Position numbers and translations under genes: made by a program. Of a DNA stretch of 64,000 nucleotides, positions 51,709-61,017 are shown piece after piece. The notes beneath the pieces were generated by a model. It saw only the letters and a program-made list of their open reading frames with translations, was not told the DNA's origin and did not search any database. This stretch comes from Alphaproteobacteria bacterium (GTDB lineage: Bacteria > Pseudomonadota > Alphaproteobacteria > JAJFFI01), in contig JASJBI010000031.1 of assembly GCA_030066595.1 (NCBI GenBank), positions 1-64,000 on the forward strand, in the 5' to 3' direction. Each line of letters opens with the position of its first letter. Position 1 is the first letter of the stretch.

Positions 51709-53133
51709 TCAAGCAAACTTCATGAGAAAACGAACGAGCTTGCGGGTGCGCGGGCTGAACAGCTTGGGCATGAAATAGCTGCCCGCGGCGCGCTTGCTGA
51801 CCTCAGAAAAGGTGGGATAGGGCGCGATGAGGCCGGCCATCGCCCCGATCCCCATGTCCCTACCGACCGCCAGCACCCAGGGCAGCAACAGCTCGCCCGC
51901 CCGCGCTCCGACGATGGTTGCGCCCAGGATTTTGCCGCGGGGCGAGGTGATGACCTTGATGAAGCCGTCGGTCTCGCGCTCGGCCTGGGCGCGGTCGTTC
52001 TCGGCGAACGCCCAGCGCAGCACGCGGATCTCCCGGCCGGTCTCCTGGGCCTTGGCCTCGCTGAGCCCGACATGGGCGAGCTCGGGTGCGGTATAGGTGA
52101 CCCAGGGCACCGCCCGGTCGTCCACCTTGGCCGGCATGCGAAACAGGATGTTGCGAATGACGATGCCGGCGTGATAGCCGGCGATGTGCGTGAACTGGTA
52201 ACGGCCGGCGACGTCGCCCACCGCGAACACGCGCTTGTTGCTGCTGCGCAGCCGGTCGTCCACCTCGATGCCCTTGGGCGAGTACGCGATCCCTGCGGCC
52301 TCGAGATCCAGCCCATCGACATTGGCGCGCCGGCCCGCCGCGACCAGCAGATCCGAGCCGGTGATGTCCCGTTCCCGGCCGTCCTCCTCGATGGTTACCG
52401 CGATGCCGTTGCCGGCCTTGGCCGCCCGCACCACCTTGACTCCCTCGAGGATCTCGATGCCGTCCCGGCGCATGCGCTGGCGCACCACGTCGGCCGCTTC
52501 GGCGTCGTCGTTCAGGAAGATGCGGAACATCTCCAGGACCGTCACCTTGGCGCCCAGATGGCGGTGCGCCTGGGCCATCTCGCAGCCGATCGGACCGCCG
52601 CCGATGACGATCAGATGTTCAGGTGCTGCAGTACGCTCGAAGATGGTCTCGTTGGTCAGGAACGGCACCTGGTCCAGGCCGGGGATCGGCGGCACGGCGG
52701 GCGCCGAGCCGGTGGCCACCACGAACCATTTCGCCTGAATTCGGCGGCCGTCCGCCACCACCTCCCGCGGCCCGCTGAACCTGGCCGCAGCGCGGATCAC
52801 GTCCACGCCCAGGCCCTCGAACCGTTCCTGCGAGTCCATCGGGGCGATCGCATCGATCACATCGTGCACATGGCCGTGCACCTTGCCGAAATCGACGTTG
52901 GGTACGGCCCCGTTGACACCGAAGCGGCCCGCGCCGCGTATGGCCTGGGCCGCGTGCCCGGCCGCCAGCAGCGCCTTGGACGGAACACAGCCATAGTTCA
53001 GGCAGTCGCCGCCCATCTCGCCCTTCTCGATCAGCACCGTTTGGGCGCCCATCTGCGAAGCGCCCGCGGCAACGCTCAGGCCACCGGACCCTGCGCCGAT
53101 GACGCAGACATCGGTCTCTAGGATGTCCGACAT
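51709..53133 (-). CDS. mercuric-reductase-like FAD disulfide oxidoreductase
   Basis: A 474-residue flavin disulfide reductase of the lipoamide dehydrogenase/MerA class. It has FAD motif VIGAGSGGLSVAAGA, redox pair GGDCLNYGCVPSK (Cys44 and Cys49), NAD motif VIGGGPIGCEMAQ and ATGD-type VFAVGDVAG. In the C-terminal interface the usual HPHPTxSE reads APYPTFSE, so the catalytic base His is replaced by Tyr; lipoamide turnover is unlikely. There is no N-terminal metal-binding domain, so it is not a standard MerA. It is probably an electron source for the downstream TVP38 membrane protein or an unknown thiol or quinone. Confidence 0.9.
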   Translation of the reverse strand: MSDILETDVCVIGAGSGGLSVAAGASQMGAQTVLIEKGEMGGDCLNYGCVPSKALLAAGHAAQAIRGAGRFGVNGAVPNVDFGKVHGHVHDVIDAIAPMDSQERFEGLGVDVIRAAARFSGPREVVADGRRIQAKWFVVATGSAPAVPPIPGLDQVPFLTNETIFERTAAPEHLIVIGGGPIGCEMAQAHRHLGAKVTVLEMFRIFLNDDAEAADVVRQRMRRDGIEILEGVKVVRAAKAGNGIAVTIEEDGRERDITGSDLLVAAGRRANVDGLDLEAAGIAYSPKGIEVDDRLRSSNKRVFAVGDVAGRYQFTHIAGYHAGIVIRNILFRMPAKVDDRAVPWVTYTAPELAHVGLSEAKAQETGREIRVLRWAFAENDRAQAERETDGFIKVITSPRGKILGATIVGARAGELLLPWVLAVGRDMGIGAMAGLIAPYPTFSEVSKRAAGSYFMPKLFSPRTRKLVRFLMKFA

Positions 53134-53215
53134 TGCCCCTCGCTCGCGCGAACGCGTAACCGGCGGCGGCCATGCGTCATGCTGGGTCGCGCCCGGCTCG
53201 CCCTGCGCCTGACTC

Positions 53216-53707
53216 CTAACCCTTGACCACCAGCTTGTAGTTGGGCGTCGGGTTCAGCGGGCAGGAGTAGACGTACTCGCCCGGCTTGAGGGTGACCTCG
53301 TAATCCTGGGTCTTGCCCAGCACGAGGCCGCCGCCCGAGACGCTGATCTTCGAGACCTTGTGGACCGGGTTCTTCCAGTTGTAGTCATGCTCACGGAGCC
53401 AGAAGCCGAGCTCATAGGGCACGTTCTTGTTGGTCACCCGGAACACATACTTGCCCGGCTTGAGCTCGATAACATTGGCCTTGGCCAGGCGCGCATCCCC
53501 GGTGTCGGTATTGATTTTCACGCAGTCCTTCTCGGACTTCGGCATGTACATATGGTCGACGCCGTTCTCCGATTCGATGAACTGGCACCCCACCTGGGTC
53601 AGTTCGATGACGGTGGCGTCTTCGACCGCCAGGGCCGCACCTCCGGCGGTGAGGCCGGCTGCCAGGCCGAGCACGGTCAGGCTGGTCGCCAGATTGCGCT
53701 GTGTCAT
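53216..53707 (-). CDS. exported cupredoxin-fold protein
   Basis: A 163-residue periplasmic protein with a signal peptide ending ALAV (residue about 27). The beta-sandwich resembles plastocyanin/azurin folds (VIELKPGKYVFRVTNKNVPYELGF, split at KY, then VTLKPGEYVYSCPLNPTPNYKL). The expected type 1 copper pattern Cys-x-His-x-Met near the C-terminus is not present: Cys is followed by PLNPTP. A Cu site would need other ligands such as His in REHDY or Met in HMYMP. Two further Cys (QVGCQF, KDCVK) could form a disulfide. It precedes the disulfide reductase by 82 bases. Confidence 0.75.
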   Translation of the reverse strand: MTQRNLATSLTVLGLAAGLTAGGAALAVEDATVIELTQVGCQFIESENGVDHMYMPKSEKDCVKINTDTGDARLAKANVIELKPGKYVFRVTNKNVPYELGFWLREHDYNWKNPVHKVSKISVSGGGLVLGKTQDYEVTLKPGEYVYSCPLNPTPNYKLVVKG

Positions 53708-53878
53708 GATTGGGTCCCTTCCGAAACTTTGCCGCCCACGACGGCATCACGCACGTTGTAAGATCGGGAATCCGCGGCAAATGTCCATTCAAACCAATAT
53801 AACATTTATGTGTGCAGCATGTGACGCCAGGTCGAGGCCGGCCAGCGGGCCTGGTACGGAGCCGTGCTGCAGGGGGTT

Positions 53879-53952
53879 TGGAGCGGGTAGCGGGAATCGA
53901 ACCCGCGCGTCCAGCTTGGGAAGCTGGCAGGCTACCATTACATCATACCCGC
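53879..53952 (-). tRNA. tRNA-Gly (anticodon CCC)
   Basis: A 74-base cloverleaf on the minus strand. The acceptor GCGGGTA pairs with TACCCGC; anticodon stem CCAGC/GCTGG closes loop TTCCCAA; the T arm is GCGGG-TTCGATT-CCCGC. Discriminator T and an encoded CCA follow. Confidence 0.97.
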
Positions 53953-54109
53953 GTTCCGCATTTATGTAGCGAACGGCAAAGCGGTCGTCCAGACCGTTGC
54001 GGGACGGCGACTTCCAAGGCCAATCGACACATGGCCGGGGAGATTCCTGCGTCCATCCGCCTGCAGGCGCGTCTCTAAGGGTACAGCAATTCGAATAAGG
54101 AGATCCGCC

Positions 54110-54544
54110 ATGCGCCTGCAACTCGCCTTGAATGTCCGCGACCTGGACGAAGCCGTGACCTACTACGCCAAGCTCTTCGGGACCGAGCCGCACAAGCGCC
54201 GGCCCGGATATGCGAACTTCGCGATCGCCGAACCGCCGCTCAAGCTGGTTCTGTTCGAGAACCCGGAGGCGGAGGGTCGGCTAAACCATCTCGGCATCGA
54301 GACGTTGTCCGCAGACGCCCTGGGCCAGGCGGCGAAGCGCCTGGAGACCTCGGGCATCGTCGAGCGTGTCGAGCGGGAGGTGACCTGCTGCCACGCCACC
54401 CAGGACAAGGTCTGGACGCGCGATCCCGACGGCATGGCCTGGGAATGGTACCGCATCACCGACGACGAGCCGACGCCCGCGTCGGAGCGCCCGAGCGAAG
54501 CCTGTTGCCCCAGCGAGCAGGATGTGGACCAGGCCGTCTGCTGA
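54110..54544 (+). CDS. ArsI/CadI-family metalloenzyme (organoarsenical C-As lyase-like)
   Basis: A 144-residue VOC-fold protein. The first metal strand is LALNVRDLDEAVTYY, the HLG motif is LNHLGIETL, and the family's key vicinal thiol pair is VTCCHATQDKVW near residue 89, followed by DPDGMAWEWY. ArsI uses that Cys pair to hold trivalent organoarsenicals and an Fe(II) site to break the C-As bond. The C-terminal tail adds more thiols (EACCPSEQ ... QAVC). It is 17 bases before a SigZ-like sigma factor. Antimony or cadmium binding is the alternative function. Confidence 0.85.
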   Translation: MRLQLALNVRDLDEAVTYYAKLFGTEPHKRRPGYANFAIAEPPLKLVLFENPEAEGRLNHLGIETLSADALGQAAKRLETSGIVERVEREVTCCHATQDKVWTRDPDGMAWEWYRITDDEPTPASERPSEACCPSEQDVDQAVC

Positions 54545-54560
54545 TGAAACAATCGGAGCC

Positions 54561-55139
54561 ATGACGGAGCAGGCCGCCATGGGCGAGGATGATTGGGCGC
54601 GGCTCGAGTCCCGGCTGCGCGACTACGTGCGGCAGCGGGTCGATACCGGGTCGGTCGACGATGTGGTCGGCGACATCCTGCTCCGGCTGGTCCAGCATCG
54701 CGACCAATTGGCGGCGGCCGCAAACCCGACGGCCTGGATGCGCCGGGTCGCCGCCAACGCGATCACCGACCACTATCGCCGGAATGCGGCCCAGGACCGG
54801 GCCCTGGCGCAGGCCGGGATCGAGGATGCGCTCGACAAGCCGGACGACCCCGAGGCGGACACCACCGCCGCGGCCCACATCGCTGGCTGCCTGATCCCTT
54901 TCATTCACGGATTGCCGGAGCCGTACCGCGACGCGCTGATGCTGACCGAGATCGACGGCCTGACCCAGGAAGCCGCAGCACGACAGCTCGGCCTGTCCAC
55001 CTCGGGCATGAAATCCCGGGTTCAGCGCGGCCGGGCCAAGCTCAAGCAGGCCCTGCTGCGCTGCTGCGCCATCGAGCTCGACCGCCGGGGCGGCGTGATC
55101 GACTACCGGCGCCGCGCCTGTGCGCCGGACTGCGCCTGA
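54561..55139 (+). CDS. SigZ-like ECF-type RNA polymerase sigma factor
   Basis: A 192-residue sigma factor with regions 2 and 4: SRLRDYVRQRVDTGSVDDVV, then NPTAWMRRVAANAITDHYRR and DGLTQEAAARQLGLSTSGMKSR, then VQRGRAKLKQ. The tail after region 4 is the SigZ hallmark, with paired and late cysteines (LRCCAIELDRRG, then CAPDCA), which could bind metal or sense thiol oxidants. No anti-sigma gene is adjacent, so the Cys tail may be the sensor itself. It follows the ArsI-like gene by 17 bases and is convergent with a DUF1272 gene. Confidence 0.88.
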   Translation: MTEQAAMGEDDWARLESRLRDYVRQRVDTGSVDDVVGDILLRLVQHRDQLAAAANPTAWMRRVAANAITDHYRRNAAQDRALAQAGIEDALDKPDDPEADTTAAAHIAGCLIPFIHGLPEPYRDALMLTEIDGLTQEAAARQLGLSTSGMKSRVQRGRAKLKQALLRCCAIELDRRGGVIDYRRRACAPDCA

Positions 55140-55166
55140 GACCTGACCCGCCAGGACGGACGCGCG

Positions 55167-55427
55167 TCAGCCACCACCTGCGGCGGCCTCAGCGCATTTC
55201 TCGGGCTTGAAGACCCGCTCGGTCGAGGCCGGAAACCTCGCCAGCGCGGCAGCCGGGCGGATCGGACGCCGGACCAGCTCGCCGCCACAGTTCGGGCAGC
55301 GCCCGCCGAGCATGGTCTCGGTGCAGTCGGCGCAGAAGGTGCACTCGAAGGAGCAGATCCGGGCCTCTTCGGACTCGGGCGGTAGATCCCGGTCGCAGCA
55401 TTCGCAGTTCGGTCGGATTTCGAGCAT
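55167..55427 (-). CDS. DUF1272 cysteine-rich zinc-ribbon protein
   Basis: An 86-residue protein of the DUF1272 family. Conserved cysteines appear as CECCDRDLP, ICSFECTFCADC and GRCPNCGGELVRRP, enough for two zinc sites. Function unknown; a short RNA-, DNA- or protein-binding zinc module is plausible. It converges with the SigZ-like gene, 27 bases away. The family tail after about residue 62 (ARFPASTERVFKPEKC) is longer than usual and has another Cys. Confidence 0.88.
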   Translation of the reverse strand: MLEIRPNCECCDRDLPPESEEARICSFECTFCADCTETMLGGRCPNCGGELVRRPIRPAAALARFPASTERVFKPEKCAEAAAGGG

Positions 55428-55466
55428 GGCGTCCTCCTCCTCTCGCGATGATCCTTGTCAGGGGCG

Positions 55467-56261
55467 CTACTTGCCGCTCCAGGCGCCGAGCAGCCGGGGC
55501 AGGTCGCCGAACCGGGCGATCAGCCCGAACACGAGCGCGGCGATGGCGACGAAGAACACGGCGACCGAGGCCATGATCGGCGTATAGCCGTAGCGCAGGC
55601 TGTTGAAGATCTTGATCGGCAGGGTCTCCACGGTAAAGCCCGCCACCATGTAGGCGATGATGTATTCGTTGAGGCTCAGGACGAAGGCGAAGGCGAAGCC
55701 CGAGAACACATAGGGGCGCACGAGGGGCAGTACGATCGTGAGGAAGGTCGTGCGGCGGTCGGCGCCCATGGTCTCCGCCGCCTCGATCAGCTCCCGGTTG
55801 ATGGATTCGAGGCCAAGGGACACGGTCACCAGCGGCAGCGTCACCAAGAAGATCCCGTGCGAGACAATGGTCGCCAGCATGTGCCCGTAGAGCCCGGTCG
55901 ACACCCAGAACACCATGAAGCCCAGCGCCGTGATCACCGGCGGCAGCATGAAGGGCGCAAGGCCAAGGGAAAACAAGATCCGCGCAAAGAGCACGTTGTG
56001 CCGCCAGGCGAAGACCGCCAGCGGCAGCGCGACCGAGACGGCCACCAGGCTCGCCGCCAGAGCAATCGCGACGCTGTTCGAGAGCGCGTGGAACCAGTCG
56101 GCCTGGGCGAACAGCTCGCCATACCAGCGCAACGAAATTCCTTCGGGCGGAAAGCGCAGCTTGCGCGGCGCGTTCAGGGACACGCCCGCCACCACGACCA
56201 GCGGGGCGACCAGGAACAGGACCACCAGCCCCATGAACAGCCGCTTGAGGGTCCGCGTCAC
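55467..56261 (-). CDS. spermidine/putrescine-type ABC transporter permease (PotC-like)
   Basis: A 264-residue inner-membrane permease with six helices. The EAA loop for contacting the ATPase is EAAETMGADRRTTFLTIVLP, near residue 160. The GTG start overlaps the upstream permease stop (GTGA), so the two are coupled. It is the second permease of a type I importer; by similarity the substrate is a polyamine or a related cation such as opines or glycine betaine-like compounds. The operon order on this strand is binding protein, ATPase, permease 1, permease 2. Confidence 0.92.
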   Translation of the reverse strand: MTRTLKRLFMGLVVLFLVAPLVVVAGVSLNAPRKLRFPPEGISLRWYGELFAQADWFHALSNSVAIALAASLVAVSVALPLAVFAWRHNVLFARILFSLGLAPFMLPPVITALGFMVFWVSTGLYGHMLATIVSHGIFLVTLPLVTVSLGLESINRELIEAAETMGADRRTTFLTIVLPLVRPYVFSGFAFAFVLSLNEYIIAYMVAGFTVETLPIKIFNSLRYGYTPIMASVAVFFVAIAALVFGLIARFGDLPRLLGAWSGK

Positions 56262-57112
56262 GCCGCCGTCTCCGTATCCTTGCCCACCAGCAGGGTGAGC
56301 CCGACCAGGGCCAGCGAGACCAGCAGGAAGAAGATCGCCATGGCCGCGGCGAAGGGCAGATTGGACTGGAAGATCGCCTGATCGGTGATATGCACCGAGA
56401 GCGTCCAGTGCTGCGGGCGGCCCAGTACCTGCGGCAGGAGATAGGCGCCCAGGGTGAACACGAACACCAGGATCAGCGTCCCGACGATGGTGTTGCGCAG
56501 GCACGGCACGATGACCGTGAAGAAGCTCCGCATCGGCGAGGCGCCGAGCATCCGGGCCGCCTCCGGCAGTTCCGGGTCCAACCGGGACAGCGACGGGTAC
56601 ATCACCAGCACGGTGTAGGGAAATCCCAGATAGCAGAGCCCGAGCAGCAGCGCGGTGAAGCTGGGCGTGAACGCCTCGGGCCGCTCCATCAGGCCGACCC
56701 AGACCAACAGGTTCGACACGCCGGCCGTCCGCGACAGCAGGGTCGACCAGGCAAAGCCGATGATCACCTCGGAGAGGGACAGGACCGCGAGCAGGAACAC
56801 GATCAGCGGGATTTGCTGCCGACGCGGCATCTGGCTCAGGAAATAGGTGAAGGGAAAGCCGATCACCACCGCCAGCACCGCGGCGCAGGCGGAGACGAAC
56901 ATGGAAAACACCAGGATCTTGCCGAAGAAGGGCGAGAAGAACCGGGCGTAGTTGGCGAACTCGAAGGCCGGCTCGTAGAAGGCCTCCGGCACGCGGTGAA
57001 AGAAACTCACCGTCAGCATGATCCCGAACGGGATCAGGAAGAAGATCACCAGCGCCAGCGCCGGAAAGGCCGGCAACAGGCCGTCGCGCAGGGTCATCCG
57101 GGCGCCGGTCAT
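56258..57112 (-). CDS. spermidine/putrescine-type ABC transporter permease (PotB-like)
   Basis: A 284-residue permease with six helices and a large first periplasmic loop (PEAFYEPAFEFANYARFF). The EAA loop is EAARMLGASPMRSFFTVIVP, near residue 190. ATGA overlap with the ATPase upstream and GTGA overlap with the second permease show tight translational coupling of three genes. Confidence 0.92.
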   Translation of the reverse strand: MTGARMTLRDGLLPAFPALALVIFFLIPFGIMLTVSFFHRVPEAFYEPAFEFANYARFFSPFFGKILVFSMFVSACAAVLAVVIGFPFTYFLSQMPRRQQIPLIVFLLAVLSLSEVIIGFAWSTLLSRTAGVSNLLVWVGLMERPEAFTPSFTALLLGLCYLGFPYTVLVMYPSLSRLDPELPEAARMLGASPMRSFFTVIVPCLRNTIVGTLILVFVFTLGAYLLPQVLGRPQHWTLSVHITDQAIFQSNLPFAAAMAIFFLLVSLALVGLTLLVGKDTETAA

Positions 57113-58188
57113 CCGCGCAGGACCACCGCCCGGTCCCCCGGGATCTCGATGCCGGCGGTATCTCCGACCGAGACGGCCGGACGCTCCTTGGGCGTGGTCA
57201 CCGCGACCAGTTCCTGCCCCGCGCAGTCCAGAGAGATCTCGACGCTGGCGCCGAGATCGCGAATGAAGGCGACGGTGCCGCGGAGGCCGTCCGCCTGGCC
57301 CTGCGCCACCGGCAGCACATGCAGATCCTCGGGACGGACCGACAGCGTCGCCGCGCCCCGCTCCTCAGCGAGCCCGGACGGCATGTCCGCGAGCGCCAGC
57401 CGGTGCCCGGCAACTTCAACCGTGCCCGCCTCCACGATCTCGCAGGGAATCAGATTGCTGATGCCGATGAAGTCGGCAACGAAGGTGTCCGCCGGGTTGC
57501 GGTAGATCTCCAGCGGCGGGCCGGCCTGCAGGACGCGGCCCTCGTTCATCACGACCACGATGTCGGCCATGGTCATGGCCTCGCGCTGGTCATGGGTGAC
57601 CACGATGGTCGTGACGGCCAGCCGTTGCTGCAGCAGCCGCAATTCGACCTGCATCTTCTCGCGCAGCTTGGCGTCGAGCGCCGAGAGCGGCTCGTCCAGC
57701 AGGAACAGCTTCGGGTCGATGGCGAGCGCCCGGGCGATGGCGACCCGCTGGCGCTGGCCGCCGGACAACTGCGAGATACGCCGCTCCCCGACGCCGGGCA
57801 GCTGGACCAGGTCCAGAAGCTCAGCCACCCGACGGTCGCGGGTCGCTTTGTCGACGCCCCGGATCTTCAGGGCGTAGGCGATGTTCTCACCGACCGTGAG
57901 GTGCGGAAACAGCGCCAGGGACTGGAACACCATGCCGAAGTCGCGGTCATGCGCGGAGACGCCGGTCAGATCCGCGCCGTCCAGCAGAATGCGGCCCTCG
58001 GTCGCGGTCTCGAGCCCGGCGATGAGCCGCAAGAGCGTGGTCTTGCCGCAGCCGGACGGGCCCAGCAGGCAGACCAGTTTCTGCGGCGGCAGATCGAGGT
58101 CGACATGATCGACGGCCGCGATTTCGCCGAACCGCTTCGTCAGTCCTTCAAGTCGAAGTCCGGCCATCGATGCGTCGGGGCGACTCAC
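57109..58188 (-). CDS. spermidine/putrescine-type ABC transporter ATP-binding protein (PotA-like)
   Basis: A 359-residue ATPase. Walker A LLGPSGCGKTTLLRLI (near residue 42), Q-loop GMVFQSLALFPHLTV, signature ISQLSGGQRQRVAIARAL, Walker B LFLLDEPLSALD and H-loop VVTHDQREAMT are all intact. A C-terminal TOBE domain (residues about 275-355, LSVRPEDLHVL, VAFIRDLGASVEI) may regulate uptake. It follows the binding-protein gene by 46 bases. Confidence 0.95.
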   Translation of the reverse strand: MSRPDASMAGLRLEGLTKRFGEIAAVDHVDLDLPPQKLVCLLGPSGCGKTTLLRLIAGLETATEGRILLDGADLTGVSAHDRDFGMVFQSLALFPHLTVGENIAYALKIRGVDKATRDRRVAELLDLVQLPGVGERRISQLSGGQRQRVAIARALAIDPKLFLLDEPLSALDAKLREKMQVELRLLQQRLAVTTIVVTHDQREAMTMADIVVVMNEGRVLQAGPPLEIYRNPADTFVADFIGISNLIPCEIVEAGTVEVAGHRLALADMPSGLAEERGAATLSVRPEDLHVLPVAQGQADGLRGTVAFIRDLGASVEISLDCAGQELVAVTTPKERPAVSVGDTAGIEIPGDRAVVLRG

Positions 58189-58234
58189 GACGATCCCCGA
58201 GGCGCACCAGGCGCCTCGGGAACCAGAAGCCGGA

Positions 58235-59347
58235 TCAGCCGGCGATCAGTTCGGACCATTTCTGATTGAGCCAGTCCGACCGCTTCTCGTACATGTCGTA
58301 GCGCGGAATAATCGCCGGGATGTCGCTGGCCACTGCCGCGAACTCCTCAGCCGTCAGGTCCAAGTGTTTGCGCGGCACGGTCGGCGCCGTGCCGACCTTG
58401 CGGGACAGCACCGCCTGAGTAGACGGCTGGCTCATATAGTCGATGAACACTTGCGCCTGCTCGATCTGCTTGGACGCCTTGGACACGCACCACGACCCGG
58501 AATCCAGTACGCCGCCCTCGGCGGGGAAGGTTGAGCGCACGGGCTGGCCTTTGGACGCCGCCAGTCCGGTGACGTCGTGATAGTACTGGCCCATCGGGAT
58601 CTCTCCCGATTCCAAAGCCTGCTGGAACTGGCCCTCGTCGCGGTACCAGAGACGCACGTTCGGCTTCACCTCGGCGAGCTTCTGCATGACCTTGAGGATG
58701 CCCTCTTCGGTGTCCAGGATCTTGGTGCCACCGAACCAGGTGGCAGCCGTGACCTCCAGCAGGAAGGAATTGCTGACCAGCGCGAGCAGGCCAAGCCGGT
58801 CCTTGTTGGCCGAGTTCCAGAGCTCCTTCCACGACGTTGGCGCCTTGGGATAGGTCTTGGTGTTCGAGACCAGCGTGATGTACCAGGACACCGCGCCGAC
58901 ACCGCAGATCGAGCCGTCGGCGTAGCGGTGCACGAAATGCTCGGGCAGGCGCTTGGTATTGGGCAGCTTGGCTTCGTCGAGCGGCGCCCAGAGCTTGGCG
59001 TTCTGGCCCTTTATGCGGGTGACCTGCGCCATCATCGAGACATCGGCCGGCGCCTGACCCGCACGCGCCGCGGTCTGCAGCTGGACCAGCCAGGCCTCCC
59101 CGGTCGGCTCGCCAATGGACTCGACGGCGATGCCGGTCGCCTTCGTGAAGTCCGGATAGATGTGCTTGTCGAACGAATCCTTGAAATAGCCGCCATAGGT
59201 GCCGACCTTGAGCGGGTCCGCGGCGCGCAGATGCACGGCCGGAAGGCCGACCGCTGCCACCCCCGCGGCCGCCGCCGTGGCCGTCATGAAACGCCGGCGG
59301 CTGACCTTGCCCGGCGCCCGCGTTCTTCCGTTCTTGTGTTCCGACAT
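58235..59347 (-). CDS. Tat-exported extracellular solute-binding protein (PotD/SBP type)
   Basis: A 370-residue periplasmic binding protein of the importer encoded just downstream. The Tat signal is at residues about 15-40 (KVSRRRFMTATAAAAGVAA). Mature start: LKVGTYGGYFKDSFDKHIYP, followed by the two-lobed family-1-like fold (GSICGVGAVSWYITLVSN, GGVLDSGSWCVSKASK). Strong GGAGGG precedes the ATG at 59347. The sequence does not fix the ligand; putrescine, spermidine or similar small cations are the usual guess. Confidence 0.92.
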   Translation of the reverse strand: MSEHKNGRTRAPGKVSRRRFMTATAAAAGVAAVGLPAVHLRAADPLKVGTYGGYFKDSFDKHIYPDFTKATGIAVESIGEPTGEAWLVQLQTAARAGQAPADVSMMAQVTRIKGQNAKLWAPLDEAKLPNTKRLPEHFVHRYADGSICGVGAVSWYITLVSNTKTYPKAPTSWKELWNSANKDRLGLLALVSNSFLLEVTAATWFGGTKILDTEEGILKVMQKLAEVKPNVRLWYRDEGQFQQALESGEIPMGQYYHDVTGLAASKGQPVRSTFPAEGGVLDSGSWCVSKASKQIEQAQVFIDYMSQPSTQAVLSRKVGTAPTVPRKHLDLTAEEFAAVASDIPAIIPRYDMYEKRSDWLNQKWSELIAG

Positions 59348-59520
59348 CGCTCCCTCCCATTCCGCCGCACCATCCGTGCGGTCATTCGTTTTCACTGCTG
59401 GGCACGCCGCCGTCCCGTCCAGCCGCGGACGCGGTCCGATGCCCCCATGCTTGGAACGCGCATCCTATCGCAGCGATAGAGGAACGCGAACCTCGATCTA
59501 TCCGCGATGGGCCGCGGCCT

Positions 59521-61002
59521 TCAGGCGGTGCCAAATGCGCTGGCGAGCCGGTCGACCGCCCGGTCGATCTCTGGCACGGGCACTCCCGCGTAGCCCAGCA
59601 AGAGCGCACGCCGGGTCGGCCGACCCAAGTAGAAGGCCGATAGCGCCTGGGTTTCCACGCCATGCGCACTGGCGCGGCGCGTCAAGTCCACGTCGTCCTC
59701 GTCATCCGGCAGGCCGGCCACCAGATGCATGCCCGCCTCGTCCGGCGCAACCGAAAGCCGATCGACCAGCCGGTCCCGCAGGGCCGAGACCAACGCGGCC
59801 TGCCGCTCGGCGTAGAGCGCCCGCATGCGCCGGACATGGGCGGCCAGGTGCCCCTCGGCGATGAAGTCCGCCAAGGCGGCCTGGGCCACGGTGGACGGAT
59901 GCGTGTCGAGCAGCGCGCGCACCCGGAGAAACGCGTCGATCAAGTCCCCTGGCACCACCATGTAGGCCAGGCGCAGGGCGGGAAACATCACACGGCTGAG
60001 CGTGCCGACATAGATCACCCGGCCGTTCCGGTCGAGGCCCTGAAGGGCCGCGAGCGGACGGCCGGCATAGCGGTATTCGCTGTCGAAATCGTCTTCGAGG
60101 ATCATGGCGCCGCTGGTCTGCGCCCAGTCGAGCAGGGCCAGCCGCCGCGCCAGCGACATGGTTGCGCCTGACGGGAACTGATGGGACGGCGCGATGCAGA
60201 CCAGCCGCGCGTCTGGAGCGGCGGCCGCGCCGGCGGCCACGTCGAGCCCCTCCCCGTCGACCGGCACGGGTACGAGCCGTGCACCGAGGGCCTTGAGAAC
60301 GCCGCGAGTCCCGGCATAGCCGGGCTCCTCGACCCAGACCGCGTCGCCGGGGTCTAGCAGCACCCGGGCGGCCAGATCGAGGGCCTGCTTGGCGCCGGCG
60401 ACGACCAGAATCTGGTCCGCCGTACAGCTGGCCGCCCGTGCGCCCCCGAGATAGGACGCGATCGCCTCCCGCAGCGGCCGGTAGCCCGCGGGGTCCGCCG
60501 CCACCAGAAGCTGCCGGGGCGGCGCCCGCCAGCGACGGGACAGAAGCCGCGCCCAGACCTCGAACGGAAAGGCCGCGAGCTCCGGCACGCCGAGCGCGAA
60601 GGGCCGCGGCTGGGGCGGCCCGTCCGGGCGCATGTCCAACAGCGTACTGCCCCGCGCGGACAACGCCGCACGGCCGCCGGTCCGGCTGCCCTCATCCTGC
60701 TGCACGCCGCGTGCGGTCAAGAGTTCTTCCGGCAGCGTGCGCGAGACGAAGGAGCCGGCGCCGACCCGGGCCTCGATATAGCCCTCCGCAAGCAACTGCT
60801 CGAAGGCGGCCGTGACCGTGTTGCGCGACAGGCCGAGATCGGCGGCCAGAACGCGGCTGGCCGGCAGGCGCGTCCCCGCCCGCAGCCGGCCCGCAAGGAT
60901 GGCCTCGCGCAGGGCGAAGTAGAGCTGACGATAGAGCGGCACCGGCCCGGCCGGGTCGAGCGAAAGGGCCGTCAGCGGCGGTCCGGCGGTGCGCGGCGGC
61001 AT
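59521..61002 (-). CDS. MocR/PdxR-type GntR regulator with aminotransferase domain
   Basis: A 493-residue fusion. A GntR winged helix at about residues 15-85 ([43 protein letters not shown], recognisable in parts) is joined to a fold-type I PLP aminotransferase domain. The PLP Lys is probably in [14 protein letters not shown] or near SRVMFPALR, and the aspartate in [12 protein letters not shown]. Such regulators sense PLP or an amine. Divergent from a PNPOx-like gene with ATTGGC repeats between. GAGGAG lies 7 bases before the ATG. It may regulate that gene, the polyamine importer, or both. Confidence 0.9.
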   Translation of the reverse strand: MPPRTAGPPLTALSLDPAGPVPLYRQLYFALREAILAGRLRAGTRLPASRVLAADLGLSRNTVTAAFEQLLAEGYIEARVGAGSFVSRTLPEELLTARGVQQDEGSRTGGRAALSARGSTLLDMRPDGPPQPRPFALGVPELAAFPFEVWARLLSRRWRAPPRQLLVAADPAGYRPLREAIASYLGGARAASCTADQILVVAGAKQALDLAARVLLDPGDAVWVEEPGYAGTRGVLKALGARLVPVPVDGEGLDVAAGAAAAPDARLVCIAPSHQFPSGATMSLARRLALLDWAQTSGAMILEDDFDSEYRYAGRPLAALQGLDRNGRVIYVGTLSRVMFPALRLAYMVVPGDLIDAFLRVRALLDTHPSTVAQAALADFIAEGHLAAHVRRMRALYAERQAALVSALRDRLVDRLSVAPDEAGMHLVAGLPDDEDDVDLTRRASAHGVETQALSAFYLGRPTRRALLLGYAGVPVPEIDRAVDRLASAFGTA

Positions 61003-61017
61003 CGATTGACTCCTCGG

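Noticed and set aside
51709-53133. Assignment as a true mercuric reductase or lipoamide dehydrogenase
   Set aside because: It lacks an N-terminal metal-binding domain and MerA C-terminal Cys pair, and the catalytic His of lipoamide dehydrogenase is replaced by Tyr.
53216-53707. Assignment as an ordinary azurin or plastocyanin
   Set aside because: The Cys-x-His-x-Met copper loop is not present, so only the fold is supported.
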